Position numbers and translations under genes: made by a program. Below, piece after piece: positions 54,464 to 64,000 of a stretch of 64,000 bases of DNA. The notes under the pieces were generated by a model. It was not told where the DNA came from, did no database searches, and was given only the letters and a program-made list of their open reading frames with translations. Numbering within the stretch: the first letter of the stretch is position 1; every line of letters starts with the position of its first letter. Source of the DNA: Oligoflexia bacterium. GTDB taxonomy: Bacteria > Bdellovibrionota > Bdellovibrionia > JABDDW01. The stretch is taken from assembly GCA_016715815.1 (NCBI GenBank), contig JADJXN010000002.1, positions 372,001 through 436,000 of the forward strand, in the 5' to 3' direction.

Positions 54464-55759
54464 ATGCTGAGAAACGTTTTATTTTGCTTTTATTTTCTAG
54501 CCACAAGCCCAGCGTGGTCATTTTCTATACAAGATGCCATAAAAACAGCCTTTGAGAAAAACCCCATTACCCAAGCCAATGATATTCGTGTTGAGGCGGC
54601 CGAGCTAAGAAGCCGGGCCGCATGGCTTGAAATGCTTCCTAGTGTAGGTGTTCATGCCTCAAAGAATGTAGGTAAAAACTCAAATCAAAGTGATGGGATA
54701 ACTACTTATAGCCGTTCAAGCTCAGAGGCTTGGTCTTATGGGTTAAGCTTTAACGTGTTTAATGGTGGGGCTGATTACTATAGAGCCAAAGCTGCAGAGG
54801 CAGACAAAAACGCACTTAAAGCGACAAACGATTCTACTAATACCCTCATTCCAGATACAAAAGGGGCGCTTGCCTCTGATGTACTTAATGCCTACGTTAA
54901 TTTGGTAGTTAACCAGTCATACCTAGATTTAAGTAAAAAGTTACTTGTGGAGTGCGAAAAGGTTTTGCCAAAAGTTATAAAACCTGATGATTTAAGCCAA
55001 TTAAAAACATACATAACTGCACTAAAAAACTCTGTTACCTCATTAGAAGGTAGAGTTCAAAAGGATATTAAAACCTTTATTTATATAATTAAAATTCCGC
55101 CACCAAGACTTGATTCGCTTGAAGAAATAATTCTAAGCCTAAATATTCCAGAAAGTGCAGACAAAGCATTTCAAATTGCACTTGAAAATAGTCCGGATCT
55201 TAAAATTAGAAATTATGTTCTTGAAAGTGCCCGCTACAACCAAAAAGCTCAAATTGCCAACTCTTACCTGCCAATAGTAGATGTGCATGTGGGTAGAAGT
55301 GGTTATTCAGGTGAAATTGATAATACAGCCGGGTTATTAAGTAAATCTAACAGCGCCGCCATTACATTTTCATACAACTGGGGGCCGGCTACTGAGGCAT
55401 ATAATAAAGCGACACAAAAAGAAATTATTGCTAAAGAAAAGGACCTTGAAAAGGAACTTGAAAGAATTAAACACAATATAGAAGTTAACAATTACCGAGA
55501 GCTAGCCATTTTAGAGCAAGATAAAATTGAAAAAGAAAGTCTCACAAAAACAGTTGAAGAAGAAATGCATAAGCTGCTGGAACGGCTCGTGACTGGGGAG
55601 GACAGCAATATTGACCCCAGAAAACATATAGTAGAATTTGAAACTAAAAAGTCATTAGAAATTACTGCAAAAATTAATCTAATTTTTAGAAAATTTGAAC
55701 TTCAAAAATACATCGGCACACTTTTTCAAGACACCCAAGTGCCGGGCAGCTTATTATAA
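54464..55759 (+). CDS. TolC-family outer membrane efflux protein
   Basis: 431 residues with a signal peptide (about 1-20, ending AWS) and long helical hairpins of the OEP family (AWLEMLPSVGVHAS, NVFNGGADYYRAKAAEAD, NSAAITFSYNWG). TolC-like proteins form trimeric channels for type I secretion or efflux. No inner-membrane partner lies adjacent. I start at ATG 54464 because this places the signal peptide correctly; the longer frame to 54431 has an unlikely polar start. It overlaps the uvrA end by 6 bp. Confidence 0.85.
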   Translation: MLRNVLFCFYFLATSPAWSFSIQDAIKTAFEKNPITQANDIRVEAAELRSRAAWLEMLPSVGVHASKNVGKNSNQSDGITTYSRSSSEAWSYGLSFNVFNGGADYYRAKAAEADKNALKATNDSTNTLIPDTKGALASDVLNAYVNLVVNQSYLDLSKKLLVECEKVLPKVIKPDDLSQLKTYITALKNSVTSLEGRVQKDIKTFIYIIKIPPPRLDSLEEIILSLNIPESADKAFQIALENSPDLKIRNYVLESARYNQKAQIANSYLPIVDVHVGRSGYSGEIDNTAGLLSKSNSAAITFSYNWGPATEAYNKATQKEIIAKEKDLEKELERIKHNIEVNNYRELAILEQDKIEKESLTKTVEEEMHKLLERLVTGEDSNIDPRKHIVEFETKKSLEITAKINLIFRKFELQKYIGTLFQDTQVPGSLL

Positions 55760-58509
55760 GTATTGGCCAGTGAGGCTTTTTTTATGCTTTTTTATTTCAT
55801 CAGGGGTGCCGGTTGCGACAATGGTTCCACCGCCTGCGCCTGCTTCGGGACCAAGGTCAATAATGTAATCTGAATTTTTAATAACATCTAAATTATGCTC
55901 AATAATAATCACGCTTCCCCCAGCATCAATAAGCCTATTAATAACACGTAAAAGCATTTCTACTTCCCTAAAGTGAAGGCCAGTTGTGGGCTCATCAAGA
56001 ATATAAAGAGTTTGTTTTTGTGCTGAGCCTTGAAACTCTTTTGCTATTTTTAATCTTTGAGACTCACCACCACTCATTGTGGGTGCGGGTTGGCCAAGAG
56101 TTATATAATCAAGGCCCACCTCACGAAGTAAACTTAAAGTGCGGTATATTGATGGGAAGTTAACAAAAAAATCCATAGCTTCAGTCACTGTGAGGTTTAA
56201 AACTTCATGAATGTTTTTATTTTTATATTTAATTTCTAGAATTTCCTTTTTAAATCTTTTGCCATCACAGGTGTCACACTTTAGTCTTATTTCTTCCATA
56301 AAGACCATGTCTATTACTTCATAACCTTCGCCCTTACAAACGGGGCAGCGTCCGCCATCAACGTTAAAACTAAAATGCCCAGGGGTATAGCCGCGGGTTT
56401 TGGCTTCATAGGTTGAGGACATAATGCTTCTAATCTCATCATAAATTTTTAAATAAGTTGCAGCGTTACTTCTTGAGCTTTTACCAATAGGTTTTTGGTC
56501 AATAAGCATAACGTTTTTAATGTATTCATGACCTGTTATTTTTTTAAATGGGCGTACAGGCTCAAATTCTAAATTTAAAGCACGCGCCAAGGCGGGGTAA
56601 AGAGTGTCTACAATTAAAGTAGATTTCCCGCTACCACTTACCCCTGTTACACAAACAAGGCGATTTAGTGGAAAGGTAACATTAATATTTTTTAAATTAT
56701 TTCCCGTGCAACCGGTGAGCTCAATTTTATATTTAAAATTCTCAATGGCCATGGGGCGAGATTCCTTTTGAGGGATCCATTTTTTATTTAAATTTAAATA
56801 CCCAGCTGTTAGAGACTTTGAATTATTTAAAAAATCACCCGTGTTTTCAGAAAATAAAACTTCACCGCCCAGGTGACCTGAGCCTGGGCCCATTTCTATG
56901 ACATGACTTGATTGTTCTATAACGTCTTTATCGTGCTCCACAATAACTAAAGTGTTTCCAAGCTCGCGCAGTTTTTTTAAAATACCAATGAGCCTGTTAT
57001 TATCCCTTGGGTGAAGGCCTACGGTAGGCTCATCAAATACGTAAAGAGTTTGCGAAAGACTCATGCCAAGTTGGTTTGCCAAATTGATTCTTTGATACTC
57101 TCCGCCGGAAAGAGTTCTTGTTTGCCTATCAGTGGTAATGTAATCAAGCCCCACTTCTATTAAAAAACCCGTTCTTGCTAAAAGCTGTTTTAAAATTTCT
57201 CCGGCCACTTCTTGTTGAAATTTTGTAAGTTTAATTGAGCTTAAAAAATCATAAAGTTCTCGTAGGGTCATTTGAGAAAGATCGCTAATGCTTTTATTTT
57301 CTATAAAAACTTGCTCGGCCTCTGGACGCAAGCGAGTTCCATGGCAACGTAGCAAGTAAATGGGCTTTTATAGCGGGCCAAAAAAATACGCACATGCATT
57401 TTGTATTTTTTTTCTTCAAGCATTTCAAAAAAATCTAAAACCTCCGCCCATAAAAGTTTTTTCTCTTTTGGTTTTAAGTTTTCCCACGGCGTGGTTGTTG
57501 AAATCTTATTTTTTCTTGCAAGCTCTATTAAAGATCGGTTTTTTCTTCTTGTAGAAGGCATTCTAAAAGTGTCTACACAATATTCTTCAATACTTAGTTT
57601 TGGGTTGGGAACAACTTTGGCTTCATCAATTTTTAAAATATTTCCAAAGCCGCTGCATGTGGGGCAGGCCCCATAGGGGCTTGAGAAGCTAAAAAGTCTA
57701 GAATTAATTTCGGGTAAAGAATAATCACAAACGGAGCAGCTATTTTCTTCTGTTAGCCTACGCTCTTTTCCCTCAACAGTTTTTATAAAAGCATGTCCCC
57801 CGCCAAGGCCCTGATTAAATTTTAGTGTCATTAAATAGGCATTTGAAAGGGCCTCAACAAGTCTTCCCCTTGAGGCGTCTTCTAAAACCAAGCGGTCTAT
57901 AACAACAAAAAAATCACCAGCAGGAATTTTTGATTTTGTATTAAGTTCTATAATATCTTGTGAGGAAGCCTTTATAATTCTAATAAAGCCTTCTTTTAAA
58001 ATTTGGGCTAAAAGCTTTTTACCCTCCAAAACACGATACTTTTCATAAACAGGAAATAAAATATAAGCCCTAGCGCTTAAAAAATCTTTTAAAACATCTG
58101 AAGCGCCCAGGCTTGCACTTTCTTTTTTAATTTCTCCGTGCCCATTGGGGCATAAAGGTGTGCCCACTTTTTCAAATAATAGGCGCAGGTAATCTACAAC
58201 CTCTGTTGTGGTGCCAACAGTGGAGCGAGAGTTTTTAACATGGTTTTTTTGCTCAATGGCAATAGCAGGGGGAATATTTTTAATAAATTCCACATCTGGC
58301 TTTGGGGCTTTATTTAAAAATTGCCGGGCATAAGTGGAAAGACTTTCAATGTAGCGCCTTTGCCCTTCGGCATAAAGTGTTTCAAAGGCTAAAGAAGATT
58401 TGCCGCTTCCAGAGGGGCCACAAATAACAGTAAAAGACCCTAGGGGAATTTTAACTGTTATATTTTTTAAATTGTTTTGTTTTACTCCGGAGAGAACAAT
58501 CTCTTTCAT
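55754..58509 (-). pseudogene. uvrA: excinuclease ABC subunit UvrA with a frameshift
   Basis: Damage-recognition ATPase of nucleotide excision repair. The N-terminal frame (58509-57301) carries the first P-loop (ICGPSGSGKSSLAFETL) and the first zinc finger (CSVCDYSLPEINSRLFSFSSPYGACPTC). The C-terminal frame (ending 55754) has the second P-loop (VTGVSGSGKSTLIVDTL), the ABC signatures and the second zinc finger (CPVCKGEG...CDTCDG). The break falls in the middle at about 57349; adding one C (ACG to ACCG on the minus strand) gives TCYRCHGTRLRPEA, the expected helical junction, and about 918 residues. Loss of uvrA would be costly, so sequence error is plausible. Confidence 0.9.
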
Positions 58510-61260
58510 TTAATCCGATAAATCCTCTTTTAAAAAACTTTTTTCATCACTTGTAGGCGTGTCTTGTGAGGTGGTGGGTTCATTGCCATCGCGAAAAGCC
58601 TCGCGTGCTGATTTTTTACTGCTTACTGTAGCAAGCTTTCCTGTTTGAATATCAATATTTGCAAAAACAATTCCTGATGGAATGGCAAAATCGGTTGCGG
58701 GAACTTCTTCATGGGCGACCTTCATGTAATCAACCCAAATGGGAAGTGCTGCTGAAGCACCTGTTTCAAGGCGCCCAATTGGTTTTTCTGCATCAAAACC
58801 AACCCAAACTCCTGTTGCAATTTGTGGAGTAAAGCCCACATACCAAGCATCATAGTAGCCGTTTGTTGTTCCCGTTTTTCCGGCAGAGGGTCTTCCCAAC
58901 GCTTTTGCTCTGTAGCCTGTGCCTTCGTTAACAACGCCTTTTAATAAATGCAAAGTTAAGTATGCGCTTTGGGGAGAAATAACTTGCTCAGGATCTTCAA
59001 AGGCAAAAGCTGGGTCAATAGTGGATGCTGTTTGAGCCTGTTGCGCGCTCTCCGTTGGTGTGGCCTCAGAGGTTGCGGTAGTCTGTGAGGTTTGGGGCAT
59101 CGGTGTTGCTGCGAGTTCTGGTTCAAGGGGTGAGCCATCAGGTTTTAAGCCGAGCTTTGCTGCAAGTTCTGGGTGAAACTCTACCTCTAGTCGATTTAGA
59201 TCTTTTTCAAATTTTTTATCTAGATAAATGTTTTCAATTAAAACCTGGGCGTCTGTAAAATCAGTCACCTTTTTTATTAAAAGTGGACGAAGGCGCTTTC
59301 CAGCTCTAGGGAAAACGGCCATGGCTTTTGTCATTTCATATAATGTGACAGAGCTTGAACCAAGAGCTAGTGTAAAATCCAAATTGAGTGGGCTAAAAAT
59401 ACCAAGTCTGCGCGCATACTTTGCTACCCAATCAACACCAATTTTTTCAATTATTTTAACAGTGGGAATGTTTAAAGATTTTATAAGAGCAGTTCTAAAA
59501 AGTGTGTCTCCGGAGAATTTGTTTTCAAAATTACCTGGCTTCCATTTTTTACTTTCCTGTCCTTCACCCTCTTCAAAGACAACAGGGGCATCTAAAATGA
59601 CTGTGTTTGCCTGAAAGCCTTTGTCAATGGCCGCGGCATAAGTAATAACTTTAAAAGCAGATCCGGTTTGTCTTGCTGCTTGAATGGCTCGGTTATATTC
59701 AGAGCGCTCAAAGTTTGAGCCTCCTACTATTGAAAGCACATCTCCTGTTTCAAGATCAAAACTTAAAAGAGCGCCCTCTACTATAGGTTCTTGCTCCAAA
59801 GAGAGGCCCAAATAATTTGCAAACGTATAATCTTGGTTTTGTTGGGGAAGTTTTTTCTTAGAATTTTTTTGTTTTTCTTCTTCAAGTTTATTTAATCTTT
59901 CAGAGGAAAATTTTTCAGATTTTATTTTTACCTCAATAATATCCCCAACACTTAATGCTTTTGCGGGGTCTGCAATTTGTACTTCCGTCCAGTGTTTTGA
60001 GCTATCCGGCAATCTTGCCCACTTCATATCATCAATATCTATAAGGCCAATGGCTTCTGCAACACGTACTGTTACAAGGCCTTTTTCTGAATCCACTTTT
60101 GTAACAACACCTTCTGTGATTTGTTCAAGTTTTAAGTAATCTGGTAAATTGCCGCCTTGAAATTTTTTATTTAAATCAAGGGGTGTTTTTGCGGGCTCCC
60201 TTCCAATGGGGTATAAAACCCTGTAGGGAAGACTTTTGGTAATAAGATCCTCTTTTGTTTGGGCTAAAAATCCTGCAATTTCTTGTGGCTCTTTTAGGTT
60301 TTTCTTTACCCCACGGTAACCTTGGCGTTTATCAAGATCTCTTAAGTTTTTATTCACACTTTCTTGGGCCGCCACTTGTTTTTTATAATCCATGGCCAGA
60401 TAAACTTTTATTCCCTCATCTAAAACTTTTTCTTCGCCAAGTTCTTGCACTAAAAACTGTCTTACGGTTTCAAGGTAGAAAGGGGCAATTTCTGTAAAAG
60501 ACTCTCTATAATAAACCTTTACTTCTTCAACAGCAGCTTTAACAGCCTCTTCTTTAGTAACAAAACCTTCTTCCACCATGCGGTTTAAAACATAAATTTG
60601 TCGCTCTTTAGATTTTTGTGGTCTTAAATGTGGTGCAAATTTCCCTGGTGCCTGCGGAAGGCCGGCAAGAATGGCGCATTCAGCAAGGGTTAAATCAGAA
60701 ACAGATTTTCTAAAGTAATTCTCTGCGGCGGCTTCAACCCCGTAGGCGCCGTGGCCAAGATAAATTTGGTTTAGGTATAAATATAAAATATCTTCTTTGG
60801 ATAAGTTTTTCTCCATTCTTACGGCTAAAATAGCTTCTTTAATTTTACGTGAGAGCTCCCTTTTTGAAGTGAGCATTAAAGATTTGGCGGTTTGTTGTGT
60901 AATAGTACTTCCACCCTGAACGGTGTGGCCGGCTTTAAGATTAGCCATAGCCGCTCTTAAAATGGCTAAATAATTAATGCCTTTATGTCTAAAAAATTCT
61001 GAATCTTCTGCGGCCACAAAAGCGTTAACAAGCATTTTAGGCATTTTTGAATAGGGGATGACAATTCTTTTTTCCCGGGCAAACTCTCCAACTTTTTTGC
61101 CATCTTTAGAAAACACTTGGGAGACAACCAAGGGTTTATAATCGGCCAAAGTGATAAGCTTTGGAAGGCTTGCGCTCATGACAAAAAAAGTTATGGCAAT
61201 AATTCCAATACCTAAGAAGATTGCGATAAGTAGGCCGGCAAGAAAATTTTTTGCTCTCAT
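58510..61260 (-). CDS. mrcA: class A penicillin-binding protein 1A-type
   Basis: 916 residues. N-terminal transmembrane anchor (about 8-30), glycosyltransferase domain with AAEDSEFFRHKGINYLAIL (catalytic Glu85) and GGSTITQQTAK, and transpeptidase domain with the SxxK serine in TGSAFKVIT, the SxN-type region and KTGTTNGYYDAW. A Pro/Thr/Gln/Ala-rich insert (about 720-760) precedes the last motif, and the C-terminal 40 residues are polar. It makes and cross-links peptidoglycan. The uvrA stop lies immediately next to it. Confidence 0.95.
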   Translation of the reverse strand: MRAKNFLAGLLIAIFLGIGIIAITFFVMSASLPKLITLADYKPLVVSQVFSKDGKKVGEFAREKRIVIPYSKMPKMLVNAFVAAEDSEFFRHKGINYLAILRAAMANLKAGHTVQGGSTITQQTAKSLMLTSKRELSRKIKEAILAVRMEKNLSKEDILYLYLNQIYLGHGAYGVEAAAENYFRKSVSDLTLAECAILAGLPQAPGKFAPHLRPQKSKERQIYVLNRMVEEGFVTKEEAVKAAVEEVKVYYRESFTEIAPFYLETVRQFLVQELGEEKVLDEGIKVYLAMDYKKQVAAQESVNKNLRDLDKRQGYRGVKKNLKEPQEIAGFLAQTKEDLITKSLPYRVLYPIGREPAKTPLDLNKKFQGGNLPDYLKLEQITEGVVTKVDSEKGLVTVRVAEAIGLIDIDDMKWARLPDSSKHWTEVQIADPAKALSVGDIIEVKIKSEKFSSERLNKLEEEKQKNSKKKLPQQNQDYTFANYLGLSLEQEPIVEGALLSFDLETGDVLSIVGGSNFERSEYNRAIQAARQTGSAFKVITYAAAIDKGFQANTVILDAPVVFEEGEGQESKKWKPGNFENKFSGDTLFRTALIKSLNIPTVKIIEKIGVDWVAKYARRLGIFSPLNLDFTLALGSSSVTLYEMTKAMAVFPRAGKRLRPLLIKKVTDFTDAQVLIENIYLDKKFEKDLNRLEVEFHPELAAKLGLKPDGSPLEPELAATPMPQTSQTTATSEATPTESAQQAQTASTIDPAFAFEDPEQVISPQSAYLTLHLLKGVVNEGTGYRAKALGRPSAGKTGTTNGYYDAWYVGFTPQIATGVWVGFDAEKPIGRLETGASAALPIWVDYMKVAHEEVPATDFAIPSGIVFANIDIQTGKLATVSSKKSAREAFRDGNEPTTSQDTPTSDEKSFLKEDLSD

Positions 61261-61385
61261 AAGCCTCTAAGATTACGCCTGAGATTGATAACTTGCAAGT
61301 TTTGGGTAGGCGCCTGCCTTTTAGAAGAAGCACTTTCTTTTTATATGTGCAGCTTTACGCCGCGCAAAAGATCGTATAGAAGGTT

Positions 61386-62486
61386 ATGAGTATGTTTAAA
61401 CTTATAAAACCATTTGAGGTATTTGGCTTATCTCAACAGGGAATAAGGTTTTTTGATGTTAGGTCCCCTCAAGAGTTTGAAGAAAGCGCCATTGAAGGAG
61501 CGTATTCGCTGCCACTTTTAAATAATGCTCAGCGCATTGAGATTGGAACCCTTTATAAACAAAAAGGCGCCAGTGTGGCGCTAAGCCGGGGCCTTGAAAT
61601 TTTAAAAAGCGCTGAGTTTTTAGAAAACCTAAATGAAAATATTAAAAAATACTTTGGCCCTGAAAAAATTGTAAGTGCTGGGCAAATGAGCAGTATCTCA
61701 AAACTTATTCAAGAGTGTCTGTTGGTTGAAGAGGGGCATGTTAAGTTTAAGACGAAGCTTAAAAATGAGGGTGCGCCTCAAGTGGTGTTTTATTGTTGGC
61801 GTGGTGGGGCGCGCTCAAAAATTATGGCCACCATATTTTCTGCCCTTGGTTTTAACGTGGGTCTTGTTGAGGGGGGGCATAAAGCTTGGCGTAATGAAGT
61901 GCTCAATTATTTAAGCGCCAATCAGTACCCATTTGAGTTAAGTGTTTTATATGGCCTCACCGGGTGCGGAAAAACAAAACTTTTAAAACAATGGGCGTTG
62001 GAAGGTAGGGCAGTTATTGATCTTGAGGCTTTAGCCTCTCATCGGGGCTCAGCCTTTGGGCAAATTGGAATTTCAGAATTAGGGGATCAAAAAAAATTTG
62101 AAGCCAAATTATATAATCAGATGCGTTTACTTGAAGCCCGCGGTTTTAAAACTGTGTATGTAGAGGGGGAGAGTAAACGCATTGGCCGCTGCCAATTGCC
62201 TGATAGATTTATGAGGGCTATGAATGAGGGCGAGCACATAAAAATAGAAAAAACTTTAGAGCAGCGTGTGGAGCACATAATAGATGAGTATATAAAGCCA
62301 ACACCCCGGAACATTTGGCTCAGTGAAGCTTCTTATTCCTTGGGTGCTATAAAAAAACGCCTAGGCGGAGAAAAATATTCTGAATTAATGAAGGATTTAG
62401 TTTCCGGTGATGATGCAACTTTTGTAAAAAAGCTTCTTGTTGAGTATTACGATAAAGCTTATGCGCATACAAAGCGGCAAGTTTAA
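61386..62486 (+). CDS. mnmH: tRNA 2-selenouridine synthase (SelU/MnmH)
   Basis: 366 residues: N-terminal rhodanese domain (FFDVRSPQEFEESAIEGAYSLP; active Cys137 in FYCWRGGARSK) and a P-loop domain with LYGLTGCGKTKLLKQW (189-204). It replaces sulfur of 2-thiouridine at tRNA position 34 with selenium, through a geranylated intermediate. The layout is complete. Presence implies that selenophosphate (SelD) is made elsewhere in the genome. Confidence 0.93.
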   Translation: MSMFKLIKPFEVFGLSQQGIRFFDVRSPQEFEESAIEGAYSLPLLNNAQRIEIGTLYKQKGASVALSRGLEILKSAEFLENLNENIKKYFGPEKIVSAGQMSSISKLIQECLLVEEGHVKFKTKLKNEGAPQVVFYCWRGGARSKIMATIFSALGFNVGLVEGGHKAWRNEVLNYLSANQYPFELSVLYGLTGCGKTKLLKQWALEGRAVIDLEALASHRGSAFGQIGISELGDQKKFEAKLYNQMRLLEARGFKTVYVEGESKRIGRCQLPDRFMRAMNEGEHIKIEKTLEQRVEHIIDEYIKPTPRNIWLSEASYSLGAIKKRLGGEKYSELMKDLVSGDDATFVKKLLVEYYDKAYAHTKRQV

Positions 62487-62489
62487 TAT

Positions 62490-64000
62490 CTATTGAGCGC
62501 GACTGCGTTTTGTGTTTGTTGAGCTAGAAACACCTTGGCTGCAATCTGCTTGGTCAACACCAAAGAAGGATCTTATTTCCTTGTTATCAGAATCTTCAGG
62601 GCCAGTGGTAGCTCCAAAGTTAGCAAGGCCGGATAGTTTTGTTTCAATTTCTTCCTGCTTCTCAACTTCTTTTTTATCATCAGTGGTCAATTTTGTTGGC
62701 GCACCCAATATACCTGATGCTTTTTTAATACCATCTTTCTCATGACTATCTACTGTTAAAGCTATTTTTTCTTCATCAAGTACCGCCTGTAGTTGCTGAA
62801 GTTGTAGGCCATTTAACGCTGATAGCTTATTTAATTGGTCACTTAATTGTTGATTTTGTTGGTTTAAAGCACCAATTTGGCTAGTAATTTTTTGCGTTAA
62901 ATTTTTGGTTGCTATATTTGTTTTATCTACTTCGCGCTTAATTTCGGATTGAATTTTTGCAGCCTGTATAAGGGCTCTGTTTAAATCATTTTGTAGCTTT
63001 TTCTTTTTCGAAATATTTTCTCTTATAGCTTTCGCTTTTAAGTCTTTAACTTTTCTTTTTTCTAAACATTCAGAAAAATATTCTCTAAAGCTAATATTAT
63101 CTTCACCTGTAGCGCCACCAGTTGAGGCAGATCTTAAAGCAGAGTTAACTGATAGTCTGTTTTGCCCAAGTGCTCGTCTTTTTTTTGCTTCTTCACGTAT
63201 TTCTTTTACTGTTTTTTCAGCTTCATCAACGCAAGTCTGCTCAATTTCATCGGTTTTGTCTTGAAGCTCTTTATCAAGGTCGGCCACAGCATTTTTAATA
63301 TCTTCAATAACGGTGTTTTGAATTTCAAATTGTGCTTTTAAATCATCAATTTTAGCTTGGAGTGCTAAAGGGGCCTCATTAAGGGCTGCTTGCAAACTTG
63401 AGGAAAGCTCCTTGGCTTTAATAGCATTACCTTGAATTTTTTCAGAGAGAGACATTTCTTTTTCAAGTCCAGCAGTTCTAATTTCATTTATTTTTTCTTC
63501 AACACGGTTAACTTCTTTTTTGTGCTCCGGGATGTCTTTGTTAAGGCCTTCTAGTTGCTTTGAAAAGTAAGCAGATAATTGGGAGTTAGTAAAGTCTTTG
63601 CAGGGGCCAAGCTCATCTTGTCTTGCTTTGTTTTTTGGGTTAAGGCCAAGAATTTTATTCAGCTCTTTAATTTGGTCTTTCTGAGTTTTATCAAGGGCTT
63701 TATTAATTTCAGAAAGATTTGTAATAGGCACGTACTTTACGTCATCCTCAGTTTCAATTTCTTTATCGGGAACTTTTGTAAGTTTATCTGTTGAAACTAT
63801 GGCTAAAATATCATCCTTTAATTTTCCGCAACTACTGATTGCATTTGCACATTTAAAGGCGTGCGGTGAGCAAGCATCTTTTGTTGCTACTTTTGGACAA
63901 TGTTTAGAGGCAATTCTTATTGCATCTATTATTTCTTCATCTTTTGTTTTTTTATTTCCTGAGGCTTCTTGTGTCTTTGCATTAATACATTTATCAAATA
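62490..64000 (-). CDS. coiled-coil, Cys-containing protein of unknown function, 5' end beyond window
   Basis: The frame from the stop at 62490 stays open to the right edge, so the N-terminus lies outside the window; GTG 63731 is only an internal Val. The visible part has a Cys-bearing segment upstream (CSPHAFKCANAISSCGK), then long charged helices typical of coiled coils (LDKELQDKTDEIEQ, IQSEIKREVDKTNI, LNQQNQQLSDQLNKL), and a C-terminal tail with one Cys and RSRAQ. It may be exported, but its signal is not in view. It ends 3 bp from mnmH. No family is recognised. Confidence 0.6.
   Translation of the reverse strand, partial: FDKCINAKTQEASGNKKTKDEEIIDAIRIASKHCPKVATKDACSPHAFKCANAISSCGKLKDDILAIVSTDKLTKVPDKEIETEDDVKYVPITNLSEINKALDKTQKDQIKELNKILGLNPKNKARQDELGPCKDFTNSQLSAYFSKQLEGLNKDIPEHKKEVNRVEEKINEIRTAGLEKEMSLSEKIQGNAIKAKELSSSLQAALNEAPLALQAKIDDLKAQFEIQNTVIEDIKNAVADLDKELQDKTDEIEQTCVDEAEKTVKEIREEAKKRRALGQNRLSVNSALRSASTGGATGEDNISFREYFSECLEKRKVKDLKAKAIRENISKKKKLQNDLNRALIQAAKIQSEIKREVDKTNIATKNLTQKITSQIGALNQQNQQLSDQLNKLSALNGLQLQQLQAVLDEEKIALTVDSHEKDGIKKASGILGAPTKLTTDDKKEVEKQEEIETKLSGLANFGATTGPEDSDNKEIRSFFGVDQADCSQGVSSSTNTKRSRAQ

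Noticed and set aside
1..64000. tRNA, rRNA, CRISPR, transposon or prophage features
   Set aside because: No T-loop-type GTTCGAATC in tRNA context, no regular repeat-spacer array and no transposase or phage gene found by eye.

Overview
The window is a compact, AT-rich bacterial chromosome segment with about 60 protein genes, mostly in tight operons whose neighbours overlap by 1-40 bp. I see no tRNA, rRNA, CRISPR array, insertion sequence or prophage. The content is Gram-negative: LolA, BamD, RseP, TonB and TonB receptor, TolC and many lipoproteins. Low GC, many TPR and secreted orphan proteins, an HNH-endonuclease orphan, a Tad/TadG-like giant and a FlhG plus J-domain/HTH pair suggest a low-GC Bdellovibrionota (former Deltaproteobacteria). 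That placement is inference, not proof.

Region by region. 1-8.2 kb: a ComF fragment cut by the left edge, lolA, yajQ, rimO, then a minus-strand block of hpt, TPR protein, bamD, AI-2E-type permease, cNMP-binding protein and a BatE-like TPR/SH3 protein. 8.3-13.6 kb: M20 hydrolase-astA-astD, then ruvX-mltG. 13.6-16.1 kb: a membrane protein with a secreted HEARH zincin, an O-methyltransferase and a small membrane protein. 16.2-17.3 kb: cobO and a nitroreductase. 17.3-27.5 kb (minus): rluD, J-domain/HTH, flhG-like and tsaB, then the classic rpsB-tsf-pyrH-frr-uppS-cdsA-dxr-rseP cluster. 27.7-34.4 kb (minus): FAD oxidoreductase, CFI-box protein, priA, an exported protein, galU and an M23 peptidase. 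35.9-41.1 kb (minus): a corrinoid-type uptake operon btuB-btuF-btuC-btuD-tonB, preceded by nagZ. 43-48.7 kb: accessory secreted proteins (TadG-like giant, HNH nuclease, two Gly-rich paralogues). 48.8-52.8 kb: an operon with a consensus sigma-54 promoter carrying a small orphan, a thiamine-pyrophosphokinase-like gene, an M48 lipoprotein protease and an AmgK/MurU-like pair. 52.8-55.8 kb: a sigma-54 activator divergent from a tolC-like gene that also has a near-consensus sigma-54 site. 55.8-64 kb: uvrA, a class A PBP, mnmH and a coiled-coil protein cut by the right edge.

Three points deserve most attention. (1) Two sigma-54 promoters sit on either side of a sigma-54 activator gene, linking an envelope/cell-wall-recycling operon and an outer-membrane efflux gene to one candidate regulator. 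(2) Four genes (btuB, thiN-like, murU-like, uvrA) carry five single-base frameshifts, four of them at runs of at least four identical bases and the fifth fitting a CC reduced to C, all between 39.7 and 57.4 kb. This fits base-calling error or recent decay and must be settled before any is called a pseudogene. (3) Several secreted orphans look undescribed, notably the Gly-rich pair with a shared C-terminal module behind a sigma-28-like promoter, and the HEARH zincin with its membrane partner.
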